DNA of 64,000 nt, from the NCBI RefSeq assembly GCF_025465995.1, contig NZ_JANLNY010000022.1, positions 62,001 through 126,000 of the forward strand. Reading direction: 5' to 3'. This stretch comes from Pseudomonas sp. 5P_3.1_Bac2. GTDB taxonomy: Bacteria > Pseudomonadota > Gammaproteobacteria > Pseudomonadales > Pseudomonadaceae. The notes under the pieces are model-generated. The model did no database searches. It was not told the DNA's origin and saw nothing but the letters and a program-made list of their open reading frames with translations. Positions within the stretch are counted from its first letter, which is position 1. Each line of letters begins with the position of its first letter. This document shows, piece after piece, positions 19,731 to 28,713 of the stretch. The translations under genes were made by a program, and so were the position numbers.

Positions 19731-20171
19731 ATGACCGACGCATCACCTTACCAGTCACCGCAAAGCAGCCTGACGGACCCGGCTAGCACCGTCAGCCTCG
19801 AGCAAATCGAAGCGTTAGCGGTATCCGCACGCTGGAAAAAACGCTTTCGCGGCATCCACTTAGCCGGTGGGCCGAAAATGCCCCACTTCAAGCAACTGAC
19901 CTTTGCTCAACGCTGGCAGATCGGCACGTTTAACGTACTGGCCTTTCTCTTTGGGCCGTTCTATTACCTGGCCAAAGGCATGTGGCGTAAGGCCCTCAGC
20001 TTGTTTGTGGTCTGCGTCAGCATCGCCTTTGCCGGGAGTCTCTTGCTTGATTATCTGGGTTACGCACAACTGGGGCGTGCGTTGGGCTATGGAGTGGCTG
20101 CGGTGTTCGCCGTTCGCGCCAATATCGACTACTACAAAAAGTGCCTGCTCAACGATAACGGCTGGTGGTAG
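19731..20171 (+). CDS. DUF2628 membrane protein
   Basis: 146 residues. A polar N-terminus (YQSPQSSLTDPAST) is followed by the DUF2628 core with FNVLAFLFGPFYYLAKGMWR, then one or two further helices (LSLFVVCVSIAFAGSLLLDY). DUF2628 proteins have no established biochemical function. An AAGGAG box precedes the ATG. Transcribed divergently from creD. Confidence 0.85.
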   Translation: MTDASPYQSPQSSLTDPASTVSLEQIEALAVSARWKKRFRGIHLAGGPKMPHFKQLTFAQRWQIGTFNVLAFLFGPFYYLAKGMWRKALSLFVVCVSIAFAGSLLLDYLGYAQLGRALGYGVAAVFAVRANIDYYKKCLLNDNGWW

Positions 20172-20210
20172 GGCCAGCACGGCTCATATAGATAAAAGGG
20201 AGAATCATTG

Positions 20211-20681
20211 ATGGCGGAATATATAGCCGAGCTGTTGTGGCAACGCGAGGGGCAAGCATTTCTCGATAACCGTTACAGCCGCCGGCATGTGCTGCGCTTT
20301 GACAGCGGCCAAGAAATCGCCGCCTCCTCCTCACCCCACGTGGTGCCGCTGCCTTACTCGGATGCCAGCGCCCTGGACCCCGAAGAAGCCTTTGTCGGCT
20401 CATTAGCCAGTTGCCATATGCTGTGGTTTTTATCCATCGCCGCCGGCCGGCGCTTTTGCGTGGATAGCTACCAGGATAACGCCAGCGGCCTGATGCAAAC
20501 CAATGAAGTCGGCAAAGCCTATATCGCGCTGATCACGCTCCGTCCTTTGGTCATTTTCAGTGGTGAGCGCCAGCCCAGCCACGAGCAAATCCGCCAGATG
20601 CACGAGCAGGCCCACGCCGAATGCTTTATAGCCAACTCGGTGAAATCTGAAGTGCGCTGCGAGCCACGCTTTAGCGATTAA
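20211..20681 (+). CDS. OsmC-family protein
   Basis: 156 residues of the OsmC/Ohr fold, which reduces organic hydroperoxides using paired cysteines. Family marks are LDPEEAFVGSLASCHMLWFL (conserved Cys) and AHAECFIANSVKSEV (second Cys). The Tyr/Trp-rich N-terminus resembles the YhfA/OsmC branch rather than Ohr, so peroxidase activity is likely but unproven. The ATG at 20211 follows a GGGAG box. Confidence 0.88.
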   Translation: MAEYIAELLWQREGQAFLDNRYSRRHVLRFDSGQEIAASSSPHVVPLPYSDASALDPEEAFVGSLASCHMLWFLSIAAGRRFCVDSYQDNASGLMQTNEVGKAYIALITLRPLVIFSGERQPSHEQIRQMHEQAHAECFIANSVKSEVRCEPRFSD

Positions 20682-20721
20682 TTGCGCACAGTGCCAACAA
20701 CCATCAAGACAGGACGCCACC

Positions 20722-21057
20722 ATGCTAAAACTCTTGCTTCCCCTGTTCTGCTTCATCAGCTTTGGCGCCTACACCCTATGGGTGATGGTCCACGCCGAAC
20801 AGTCGCTGATGCAATTCGGCCTGCAGTTACTCAGCCACGCCGATACTGCCCAGGTGGTGATTGACCTTTACTTGCTGGCAAGTATGGCCTGTGTGTGGAT
20901 CTACCACGATGGCCGTAAGCGCGGTAAATCGCTGCTCTATCTGAGCGGATTTTTTATCCTGACGGCGCTGTTTGTCTCACTTGGCCCACTGCTTTACTGC
21001 GTCCTAAGAGCGCTGCCCAACAAACCTGCTACGCAGCTCAAAGGAGACGACGTCTGA
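20722..21057 (+). CDS. DUF2834 membrane protein
   Basis: 111 residues with three hydrophobic helices and the DUF2834 pattern IDLYLLASMACVWIYHDGR, then GPLLYCVLRAL near the C-terminus. Function unknown. Followed immediately by the DinB-type gene, whose likely start overlaps this stop. Confidence 0.85.
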   Translation: MLKLLLPLFCFISFGAYTLWVMVHAEQSLMQFGLQLLSHADTAQVVIDLYLLASMACVWIYHDGRKRGKSLLYLSGFFILTALFVSLGPLLYCVLRALPNKPATQLKGDDV

Positions 21058-21566
21058 GCAGCAGCCTGCTGGTTTCGTTGCTGCAATACAAAGCCTGGGC
21101 CAATGACGAGCTGTTTGCCCAGGTGGCTAAACTGGAGCCGCACAAGCATGCCGCCGAGCTGCACGCGGCGCTGCGTATCCTCAATCATATCTACGTGGTG
21201 GAGCGGATCTTCGTCGCTCATTTGCAAGGCCTAAGCCACGGCTACAGCGCCACCAATACCGAGCAAACACCGACGCTGGAAGGGCTGTACGCTGAGGTAC
21301 AAACCACCGATCGCTGGTACTTGGATTACGTCGCCACATTGAGTGCAGAGCAACTGGCAGAGCGCCTGAGCTTTCAGTTTGTCGATGCTGATAACGCCAG
21401 CATGAGCCGGGAGGAAATACTCGTGCATCTGATCACCCACGGCGGTTATCACCGTGGTGCAGTCGGGCGAATTCTGGCGCAAGTGAATGTGGCGCCACCC
21501 CGGGATATCTACACACGTTTTTTACATGAGCAGCAGCCGCAGCGCCGGCAACCCAAGGCAAACTGA
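21054..21566 (+). CDS. DinB-family protein, probable CTG start
   Basis: About 170 residues of the DinB/YfiT four-helix fold, a metal-dependent thiol-linked hydrolase or transferase superfamily. Metal-ligand-like His residues lie in LRILNHIYVVERIFVAHL and LVHLITHGGYHRGAVGRIL. No ATG or GTG is in frame at the 5' end. CTG at 21054 overlaps the previous TGA and has AAGGAG 7 bp upstream, giving (M)SSSLLVSLLQYKAWANDEL, typical of the family. TTG at 21078 is the alternative and lacks a good ribosome-binding site. Confidence 0.8.
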   Translation: MSSSLLVSLLQYKAWANDELFAQVAKLEPHKHAAELHAALRILNHIYVVERIFVAHLQGLSHGYSATNTEQTPTLEGLYAEVQTTDRWYLDYVATLSAEQLAERLSFQFVDADNASMSREEILVHLITHGGYHRGAVGRILAQVNVAPPRDIYTRFLHEQQPQRRQPKAN

Positions 21567-21607
21567 GTCACCCTGCCGCCCGTTGGCCAGGCGTCAGGGC
21601 GTGCGAC

Positions 21608-22039
21608 CTAGCCGCGAATATATTGCTCAAGCTGCTGGATCAGGCTGGCCTGCTCCGCGATGGTGTGTTTGACCAAGTCACCAATGGACAGCAAGCCAAT
21701 CAGCTCGTCATCGGCTACCACGGGCAGGTGACGCAGATGGCGATCCGTCATCAGTTGCATGCAGTAATTGAGGGTATCGCGCGGGCCGACGGTGATGACG
21801 TTGGCGGTCATGATCTCGCTAATCGGCGTGTCGAAGCTGGAGCGTTGCAGCAGCTCGATTTTGCGTGCGTAGTCACGCTCACTGACGATGCCGGCCAAGC
21901 GCCCTTGGTCGAGCACCACCAGGGCACCGATACCCTTTTCGGCTAACAGCTTTACTGCATCCAACACTTTGGTCTGCGGGGTCACGCTGTAAACAGCTGC
22001 ATTGGATTTGGCTCTGAGTATTTCGGCGACTGTGATCAT
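21608..22039 (-). CDS. CBS-domain protein
   Basis: 143 residues consisting almost only of a CBS pair: VYSVTPQTKVLDAVKLLAEKG..SERDYARKI and SEIMTANVITVGPRDTLNYCMQLMTDRHLRHLPV. Such stand-alone pairs bind adenosyl nucleotides and regulate partners; the partner here is unknown. An AGGGGAG box precedes the ATG. A perfect 12-bp palindrome AGTGAATTCACT lies 30 bp upstream. Confidence 0.9.
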   Translation of the reverse strand: MITVAEILRAKSNAAVYSVTPQTKVLDAVKLLAEKGIGALVVLDQGRLAGIVSERDYARKIELLQRSSFDTPISEIMTANVITVGPRDTLNYCMQLMTDRHLRHLPVVADDELIGLLSIGDLVKHTIAEQASLIQQLEQYIRG

Positions 22040-22290
22040 GCAGTGGCTCCCCTTGTTTTTATCTGGGTAGTGAATTCACTCCGGCTTGGCTGCATTGAGC
22101 ATAGCTGCCAAATCGAGGCGAGAATCAGAGCATCAAGCAAGCCCTTAAGCAAGCGGGTTTCAGGCTGTTGCGGGGCAAATCCCTGCGACCTATTGCAGCA
22201 GCCCGAGGTTTAATAAGACCCGCTGCGGGGCAAGATGTAAAGGTAGCAGGCGCAACGCGCCGGAGGGGGCTGGCCGACCAGTTACGCCCC

Positions 22291-23715
22291 CTATGCACGG
22301 GGCAGTAGCAGTAGCACCTCGACACCATCGTCGCGGTTGGCCACCTGCAAGGTGCCGCCGTGCAGCTGCGCCACTTCACTGACGAAGCTCAAGCCTAAGC
22401 CCGTACTCTTACGCCCGTTATGGGGCCGTGGCAGGGAATAAAAACGCTCAAAAATACGCTCGAGGGCGTAGTCCGGAATGGCCTCGGCCTGGTTAAACAA
22501 ACGCACCTGCAACTGCTCGCCGTGGCGCTGCGCGCTGAGTGTCAGGCGCCCGTCAGGCGGGGTGAAGTCGAGGGCGTTATCGAGCAGATTGCTCAGCGCC
22601 TGCTGTAATAAAAAGCGCTCCCCGCGCAGCGCCAGGTGCGCCGCAACATGGTTTTCAACCTGCACCTTAGCAGCGCTGATGCGCGCCATTTGCGCGTCCA
22701 GCAAGTCCGTAAGTAGCGCCCGTAGCGGCACCGCCACTTGCTCCTCAAGGCCCTGGCGCTGCTCGACCTGAGCGAGGTGCAACAGGCGCTCGATCAACTG
22801 CTGCATGCGCGCGCCTTCTTGTCTGATATTGCTGACAAAGCGCTGCTGCTGCGCAGGCGGCATCGGCTCAGCGAGCAACTCGGCAGCACCGCCGATGGCT
22901 GCCAGCGGGCTCTTCAATTCATGGGTCAGGGTATGCACATAGCGTTCGACGTAGGCTTTACCTTCCAGCTCGGTGCGCATGCGTTGCAACGCCTCGGCCA
23001 GTTGCCGCAGCTCACCGTTGGGCACCTTGGGCAAAGCCGCGCGCTCGCCGGCGCTGACCTGCTGGGCGTAACGGGTGAGTTTGCCCAGCGCCGCACTGAG
23101 CCACCACGACAACAGCGCTCCCACGAGCAGGCCAAGAGCGATCAAGGCGCCACCGAACCAGGTCAGGCGCTGTTCGGAGCGCTGGATATAGGGCTGCAAA
23201 GTGCGATTCGGTTTGGCCACGGAAACCACACCGATAATCTGTTGGCCGTCTCTGATCGGCGCCGCCACATACATCACCGACGAGTCAGGATCATTGGCAT
23301 CTTCCCGGGTGCTGCGGGCGCCGTACTCGCCACGCAGGGTCAGCAGCACGTCATTCCAGCGCGAGTAATCCTGGCCCACTGCATCGCCCGTGGAGTCGAG
23401 CAGCACGATGCCCTTGGCGTCGGTGACATAGATGCGGTGGTTGACCGAGTCTTTGCGCACATCCCAAATCTGCGCCTGGGGTTGGCGTTGACCATAGGCC
23501 TTGAGTAACTCCGCCAAGCGTCCCTGTTGCAGGTCTCCACGCTTGAGATCATCACGCAGAATTTCCGCCAGCAGGTTGGCGGTATCCACCAGCGTCTCCT
23601 CGGTGGACTGGCGCACCCCCGGGCGAATCTCATCGGTCACGGTGTTGAGCACAAACCAGCCGGACAGGCCGACGAAGAGGAAATACACCAGAAAGATGCG
23701 AATCCCTAACGGCAT
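22291..23715 (-). CDS. creC: CreC, sensor histidine kinase
   Basis: 474 residues. The N-terminal helix IFLVYFLFVGLSGWFVL starts the protein, then a periplasmic sensor (about 30-180), a second helix (LIALGLLVGALLSWWLSAAL) and a HAMP linker. The dimerisation/phosphoacceptor site is HELKSPLAAIGG and the ATPase boxes are LLDNALDFTPPDG and GLGLSFV. Pairs with CreB, whose stop shares a base with this start. Responds to metabolic or envelope state in other gamma-proteobacteria. Confidence 0.93.
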   Translation of the reverse strand: MPLGIRIFLVYFLFVGLSGWFVLNTVTDEIRPGVRQSTEETLVDTANLLAEILRDDLKRGDLQQGRLAELLKAYGQRQPQAQIWDVRKDSVNHRIYVTDAKGIVLLDSTGDAVGQDYSRWNDVLLTLRGEYGARSTREDANDPDSSVMYVAAPIRDGQQIIGVVSVAKPNRTLQPYIQRSEQRLTWFGGALIALGLLVGALLSWWLSAALGKLTRYAQQVSAGERAALPKVPNGELRQLAEALQRMRTELEGKAYVERYVHTLTHELKSPLAAIGGAAELLAEPMPPAQQQRFVSNIRQEGARMQQLIERLLHLAQVEQRQGLEEQVAVPLRALLTDLLDAQMARISAAKVQVENHVAAHLALRGERFLLQQALSNLLDNALDFTPPDGRLTLSAQRHGEQLQVRLFNQAEAIPDYALERIFERFYSLPRPHNGRKSTGLGLSFVSEVAQLHGGTLQVANRDDGVEVLLLLPRA

Positions 23716-24401
23716 CAGACGTGCCCCGGCGAGTAGCTGTAGCCTAGGCCACGATGGGTCTGGATCGGCTCCGCCGCAGGGCGCACCTGGCGCAATTTGC
23801 CGCGCAGGCTTTTGATGTGACTGTCGATGTTACGCTCATAGCCGGCATCCGCCGCCACACCTAAGCCATCGAGCAATTGCTCGCGAGAAAAGACCCGCTC
23901 CGGTTGACTGAGCAAGAGCTTGAGTAAGTGCAACTCATGGCGAGTCAGGGCCAATAACTGGCCGTGATACTGCACCTGCTGACGCAAGCTGTCGTAGTGC
24001 AACGGCCCGCCCGCCTCAGGGCCGTCACTCTGCGCGCGGGGCGTGCTGCGCTTGAGGATGGCTTTGACCCGCGCCGCCACTTCACGGGGGCTAAAGGGTT
24101 TGACTACATAATCATCGGCGCCGATTTCCAGCCCCACCACACGGTCGATTTCTTCGCTGCGGGCCGTCAGAAAAATCACGGGCACCTCGGAAAAACGCCG
24201 CAGCCGCTTGCACGCTTCAAAGCCACTGATATCCGGCAACCCCACATCGAGGATAAGCAGGTCGGCGGGGCTCCTCTGCTGTTCCTGCAAAGCCTGCTCG
24301 GCCAGGCTCACCCAGTGGGTGGTAAAGCCTTCGCTGTGCAAGGCAAAGATCAACGTGTCAGCGATGGCAGCTTCGTCTTCAACAATCAGAATATGCGGCA
24401 T
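23715..24401 (-). CDS. creB: CreB, response regulator
   Basis: 228 residues of the OmpR/PhoB type. The receiver domain has LLILDVGLPD (phosphoacceptor Asp), IFLTAR and VVKPFSPRE; the winged-helix DNA-binding domain includes LTRHELHLLKLLLSQP. First gene of a creBC operon. No TTCAC-N6-TTCAC cre tag was found before creB or creD by eye. Confidence 0.93.
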   Translation of the reverse strand: MPHILIVEDEAAIADTLIFALHSEGFTTHWVSLAEQALQEQQRSPADLLILDVGLPDISGFEACKRLRRFSEVPVIFLTARSEEIDRVVGLEIGADDYVVKPFSPREVAARVKAILKRSTPRAQSDGPEAGGPLHYDSLRQQVQYHGQLLALTRHELHLLKLLLSQPERVFSREQLLDGLGVAADAGYERNIDSHIKSLRGKLRQVRPAAEPIQTHRGLGYSYSPGHV

Positions 24402-24488
24402 GGGCGTCCTGCTGTGGGCCAGTCAGCAGCGAGCCTGCGCCAGCCCATGCGGCTGGTCAAGCCAGAGGCGCAACCGCACTCATCAGCG

Positions 24489-25715
24489 CTAAACCGGCTG
24501 GCCGCACCACAGCTGCTCAATATCGCGAAAACCCCAGTCTTGCGCACACTCGCGACTGACAATTTTGTCCTGGTCTTTGCGCTTGCTGAGGTCGATGACT
24601 TCAAGGGGGATAGGCATGCGCGACTTGGCCGAGAAGAATACTTTAACCTTAGGCGTGAGCAGTGAGTTGGCTTGTTGCTCGATCACCACGCCGATACGCC
24701 CACTGTGCAAACGCACCAGAGAGCCGACCGGATAAATCCCCACCGTTTTGACAAAAGCCTGGAACACCTGCGGATCAAAATGGCCTTTCCATTCGGCCAT
24801 CTTGCGGATCGCCTCCGCCGGGTCCCAGCCTTTTTTGTACGGCCGATCCGAGGTGATGGCGTCATACACATCACAGACCGCCCCCATGCGAGCCAGCAGA
24901 CTGATTTTGTCGCCACAGAGGTGATGGGGGTAGCCACTGCCATCGATTTTTTCGTGGTGGTGCAAGCACACATCCACCACCAAATCACTGACCTGTTGGC
25001 TTTTTTCGAGCATGCGCGCCCCCGCCTCCGGGTGCTTGCGCACTGAACTGAACTCGGCGTCGGTGAGCTTACCGGGCTTGTTCAGTACCGCATCGGGCAC
25101 CGCCATTTTGCCGATATCGTGGAGCAAGCCGGCCAGGCCGGCCTCACGGGTAGTGGCCGGGTCCAGATCGAGCTGGCGGGCCAAGGCGATCATCAGCGCG
25201 CAGACCGCCACCGAGTGCATGTAAGTGTACTCATCGGCGTTCTTCAGCCGGGCCAGACTGATCAAGGCATTGGGGTGGCGCAGCACCGAGTCGGCGATGT
25301 CCTTCACTAACTCATCAGCTTGTTCAAAGTGCAGCGCCTGGCCCATGCGCGCATCGGCGAACATGCTGATCACCGCCTCTTTGGAGCGCTGACAGAGTTT
25401 CACCGCGCGCTGCACTTCATCGTCCATGCTGGTGGTCAGGGCCGCGGCCCGAACCTTGGCGGCGCTACGCAGACTGGCTTCGGCCTCGGCCGCCGCTTCT
25501 TCCGGGCTGATGCTGGCGGTGCCTGCGGCAACGTCCAAACCTTTGCTGACGTCGATCCACAGCTCGCCAATGCTGCTGGCTTGGATGCGTTCAAGATCTT
25601 TGGCAGATTTCAACAAGAACTTGGGGCGCCAGAATGGGTGATCCATCCAGGCTCCGCAAAACTCGTGGATATACATACCCACTCGCAGGTCACTGGCGGC
25701 AATGCGCTTGTACAT
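24489..25715 (-). CDS. HD-GYP domain cyclic-di-GMP phosphodiesterase
   Basis: About 408 residues. An N-terminal DUF3391 segment (RVGMYIHEFCGAWMDHPFW) is followed by an HD-GYP domain with every signature: GLLHDIGKMAVPD, HPEAGARML, HHEKIDGSGYP and ARMGAVCDVYDAITSDRPYK. Predicted to hydrolyse cyclic di-GMP. The ATG at 25715 is preferred over TTG at 25730; neither has a strong ribosome-binding site. Could influence PNAG production in the same genome, but no direct link is visible. Confidence 0.93.
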   Translation of the reverse strand: MYKRIAASDLRVGMYIHEFCGAWMDHPFWRPKFLLKSAKDLERIQASSIGELWIDVSKGLDVAAGTASISPEEAAAEAEASLRSAAKVRAAALTTSMDDEVQRAVKLCQRSKEAVISMFADARMGQALHFEQADELVKDIADSVLRHPNALISLARLKNADEYTYMHSVAVCALMIALARQLDLDPATTREAGLAGLLHDIGKMAVPDAVLNKPGKLTDAEFSSVRKHPEAGARMLEKSQQVSDLVVDVCLHHHEKIDGSGYPHHLCGDKISLLARMGAVCDVYDAITSDRPYKKGWDPAEAIRKMAEWKGHFDPQVFQAFVKTVGIYPVGSLVRLHSGRIGVVIEQQANSLLTPKVKVFFSAKSRMPIPLEVIDLSKRKDQDKIVSRECAQDWGFRDIEQLWCGQPV

Positions 25716-25997
25716 GGGGTCAAAACTCAAGATGTAGAGCAGTTATACAGGAAGCTTAGATGAGCAATGCGTGCTCAACCCGAAATCTGTCAACTGATCA
25801 TCAGAAAGCCATAAGCACCGAAGCCACCTCGCTTGAGTAACTGAACAACGCCGCAGGCCATCAAGTCCAAATGCCCCAAGGCGGAATGGCCATACATTGG
25901 CCATTATTAGCACGCTTAGCTAAGTCGTTGCGTGTTTTAGGCTGAAATGATGCAACCGGCAGACCTCCAGCAGGGCCTGCGGGAAAAACCACAGAGC
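25716..25997. other. Gene-free stretch upstream of the HD-GYP gene
   Basis: Moderately AT-rich region between the HD-GYP gene and the DUF2780 terminator. Contains the near-palindrome GGCCATACATTGGCC (25887-25901) but no ORF with a start and coding character. Presumably holds the HD-GYP promoter. Confidence 0.5.
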
Positions 25998-26026
25998 AAA
26001 AAAATCCGGCCTAAGCCGGATTTTTT
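25998..26026 (-). terminator. Bidirectional terminator of the DUF2780 gene
   Basis: ATCCGGC CTAA GCCGGAT stem-loop flanked by a run of A on the left and T on the right, so it has a U-tract on either strand. It closes the minus-strand DUF2780 gene 17 bp after its stop. Confidence 0.9.
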
Positions 26027-26042
26027 AGCAGCAGCGCAGCGC

Positions 26043-26609
26043 TTACTTAGCGGCGCCCCAGATGTTGCCCAGGCTGCTCAGCAGCGAATTGCTGGCACCT
26101 TGCTGACCGAGGTATTGCAGAAGGATTGGCGCGAATTGGCCAACCATGCTGTTGTCCATGCCCAAGGCACTGAACGCCGTGTTCAGATCGGCGGTGTTTT
26201 CAACATTGCTCACTGCATCTTGCACAGCGCTGCTCGGCGTCGCGGTGGTTTTTTTACCGAGCAAGCTGCTCAGGCTGCTGAGGTTGCTCAGGCCTTCGCT
26301 GCCCACCAGCTTATCTACGCCTGGCACGCTTTGCGCCAGTTGGCTGTAGTCGCTGCCGCTCAGTTGGTTCTTCGCCAGGCTGAGCATGGCGCCAGTGCCG
26401 CCGACCGCTTGCTGCGGAGTGACGTTGAGCTGAGTCAGGGAGTTCACCAGACCCAGGGTTTGTGCGTTGCTGCCAGTGGCAGAAGTATTACCACCGCTTA
26501 AGGTCGACAGGGCGCCAGCGGCATCATTCAGGTTAAAACCAGCGGCAAATACCGGGCTGGCGCCCAAGCTCAATACGCTTGCCAGTACAACGCTGCGGGA
26601 AATTTTCAT
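26043..26609 (-). CDS. DUF2780 secreted protein
   Basis: 188 residues with a cleavable signal peptide (SVVLASVLSLGASPVFA, cut after AFA-type site) followed by a Ser/Gly/Asn-rich stretch and the DUF2780 core ending PILLQYLGQQGASNSLLSSLGNIWG. Exported, function unknown. The ATG at 26609 has AAGAGG 8 bp upstream. Confidence 0.87.
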   Translation of the reverse strand: MKISRSVVLASVLSLGASPVFAAGFNLNDAAGALSTLSGGNTSATGSNAQTLGLVNSLTQLNVTPQQAVGGTGAMLSLAKNQLSGSDYSQLAQSVPGVDKLVGSEGLSNLSSLSSLLGKKTTATPSSAVQDAVSNVENTADLNTAFSALGMDNSMVGQFAPILLQYLGQQGASNSLLSSLGNIWGAAK

Positions 26610-26939
26610 CAACAAACCTCTTCAACATAAAGGGCGCCGCGATGGCGGCACTTAAGCAATTTTTCGACCGGCTTAACGGTGCGATCGTTCCGTCGCATTG
26701 TGCACCACGTCGCCAGCAAGTTCATCCAACCGTCATCGCGCCGCTCTATAACGCGCCTTAGCTGGATTCTTCACCGGCCAAATCAGCCACACCACACGGC
26801 GGTAACTACTCGCCGCCAAGGCGCTGAGCGTATTACGCGCAACTTTCAGATTTATCAGGCCCGCGAGCCCTAGATGCCTGGCGCATTATCGGGCGCAGCC
26901 ATGTCCCTCAAGAATGAGATTCAGCCCCTAGGAGGCCCC
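26610..26939. other. Intergenic region between DUF2780 and phosphoesterase genes
   Basis: Divergent promoter region of 330 bp. An in-frame upstream ATG for the phosphoesterase exists at 26874 but lacks a ribosome-binding site. No convincing gene or RNA was recognised. Confidence 0.4.
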
Positions 26940-28667
26940 ATGAGCGATGAACAAAACCCGCACCCCACAGACCCTGAGCTACCCCCCGAGCAACCTGAAC
27001 AGAGCAGCCAAATCAGCGCCACTAGCAGCCGTCGGCGTTTTCTCGGCAGTGCCGCGCTGCTCGGTGTCGGAGCCAGCCTGGGTGGTTTTAGCCAAGGCAG
27101 TCGGGCAGCAGAAACCACCACAGTAGCCCCCCTGAGTGCTGGGCAAGTGGATTTAGCCCTGCGCGCCAAGGTGCAAAATATCGTGGTGATATATGCCGAG
27201 AACCGCAGCTTTAACAACCTATTCGCCCACTTCCCCGGCGTGCAGCAACCCCTTAGCGCCCTGACGCCTGAGCAGTACCAGCAACGTGATCGCGATGGCC
27301 GAGTGCTCAGCGAGTTGCCGCCTATTTGGGGCGGTATCTTGCAGCTCGGACCGCAGACCGTGGATGGTGTCACCTACCCCGCCGGCACTCAGTTTCAGCA
27401 ACACTTAAGCAATGCGCCCTTTGCCTTGAAAGGGCCAAATGCTGAAGACCTGCCACTGAACCTGGTGACCCGTGATCTGTGCCATGTGTTCTATCAGAAC
27501 CAGATGCAAATCAACGGGGGCAAGAACGATGGTTTTGTCGCCTGGGCCGACTCCGGCGCGCTGCCCATGGGCTACTACGGGCAAAGCCAATACTCCCTGC
27601 GCCTGTGGGATGTGGCCCGGGAGTTCGTGCTGTGCGATAACTTTTTCCAGGGCACCTTTGGTGGCTCGTTTCTCAATCACCAATATCTGATCAGCGCCCA
27701 GGTGCCATTCTATCCGGATGCGGCCAACTCCCCGGCGCGCACGCAGATGGCGACCGTGCAGGGCGATGACCCTGCCGGCACGCACCTGCAGCCGCTGCCC
27801 GGTTCTCCTGCCAGCGCCATGGACGGCCCGCCGCAGTTTGGCCCCAGCGCCCTGAGCCCGGACGGCTATGCGGTTAATACGATGTATCCGCCGTATTGGC
27901 CGACGGCGCTGCGTGACCCTCAGCGGCGCGACTATGCCAAGGCCGATGAAGCCAATGTGCTGTTGCCGCAAGAGCACGAGCATATCGGCGACAAGCTGAA
28001 TAAGCGGCAGATCGACTGGGCTTGGTATGGCGGCGCCTGGCAGGCCACCCTCGACGCTTATGCCGAGTCGGCGGGAATGCCGAAGATCCCCAACTTTCAG
28101 TTTCATCATCAGCCGTTTAATTACTTCGCGAACCTCGGTCCTGAACAGCCCGAAGCGCGAGCCAGACGCTTGCGCGATGGCGGTTTGGGGGATGAGTCCA
28201 CAACCAACAAATTCCTCGCCGACGCCGAGGCCGGCAAGCTGCCGCCCGTGAGCTTCTACAAACCCCAGGGCAATCTCAACATGCATGCCGGCTACACCGA
28301 TGTGGCCGCCGGCGACCGGCATATCGACCGCGTGCTGAAGGTGCTGCAGCGCAGCCCGCAGTGGCAGAACATGGTGATCATCGTCACGGTGGATGAGAAC
28401 GGCGGCTGGTGGGATCACGTGGCGCCGCCTAAGGGGGATCGCTGGGGACCGGGCACGCGGATTCCGGCTTTAGTGGTTTCGCCTTTCGCCCGCAAAGGCA
28501 CGGTGGATCACACTATTTACGACACCGCCTCGATCCTGCGCTTGATCACGCGGGTGTTTGCGCTGGAAACCCTGGAGGGCATTAAAAGCCGTGACGATGC
28601 CATGCGCGAGCGAGGGCAAACGCCCATGGGCGACCTGACCAATGCGTTGGATTTAACCCGCACTTAG
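26940..28667 (+). CDS. Tat-exported phosphoesterase (AcpA/phospholipase C-like)
   Basis: 575 residues. The twin-arginine signal SSRRRFLGSAALLGVGASL marks export of a folded enzyme. The PF04185 phosphoesterase core has NIVVIYAENRSFNNLFAHF near its start (metal-binding Glu/Asn), then FQGTFGGSFLNHQYL and IVTVDENGGWWDHV near the C-terminus. Closest in type to acid phosphatase AcpA; a phospholipase C activity on phosphatidylcholine would feed choline into the neighbouring betaine pathway, but that is inference. The ATG at 26940 follows AGGAGG. Confidence 0.88.
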   Translation: MSDEQNPHPTDPELPPEQPEQSSQISATSSRRRFLGSAALLGVGASLGGFSQGSRAAETTTVAPLSAGQVDLALRAKVQNIVVIYAENRSFNNLFAHFPGVQQPLSALTPEQYQQRDRDGRVLSELPPIWGGILQLGPQTVDGVTYPAGTQFQQHLSNAPFALKGPNAEDLPLNLVTRDLCHVFYQNQMQINGGKNDGFVAWADSGALPMGYYGQSQYSLRLWDVAREFVLCDNFFQGTFGGSFLNHQYLISAQVPFYPDAANSPARTQMATVQGDDPAGTHLQPLPGSPASAMDGPPQFGPSALSPDGYAVNTMYPPYWPTALRDPQRRDYAKADEANVLLPQEHEHIGDKLNKRQIDWAWYGGAWQATLDAYAESAGMPKIPNFQFHHQPFNYFANLGPEQPEARARRLRDGGLGDESTTNKFLADAEAGKLPPVSFYKPQGNLNMHAGYTDVAAGDRHIDRVLKVLQRSPQWQNMVIIVTVDENGGWWDHVAPPKGDRWGPGTRIPALVVSPFARKGTVDHTIYDTASILRLITRVFALETLEGIKSRDDAMRERGQTPMGDLTNALDLTRT

Positions 28668-28676
28668 CCGCGTACA

Positions 28677-28706
28677 GCGCTGGCCGTCAACGGACACGGC
28701 CAGCGC
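28677..28706. terminator. Hairpin between convergent phosphoesterase and fdhA genes
   Basis: Perfect 11-bp stem GCGCTGGCCGT / ACGGCCAGCGC with an 8-base loop in the 46-bp gap between convergent stops. No U-tract; likely a shared transcription boundary. Confidence 0.55.
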
Positions 28707-28713
28707 CAGAGCC

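Noticed and set aside
22170-22260. GC-rich hairpin-like stretch after creC considered as a tRNA or small RNA
   Set aside because: No cloverleaf arms or TTCGA loop could be formed; only loose complementarity with long loops.
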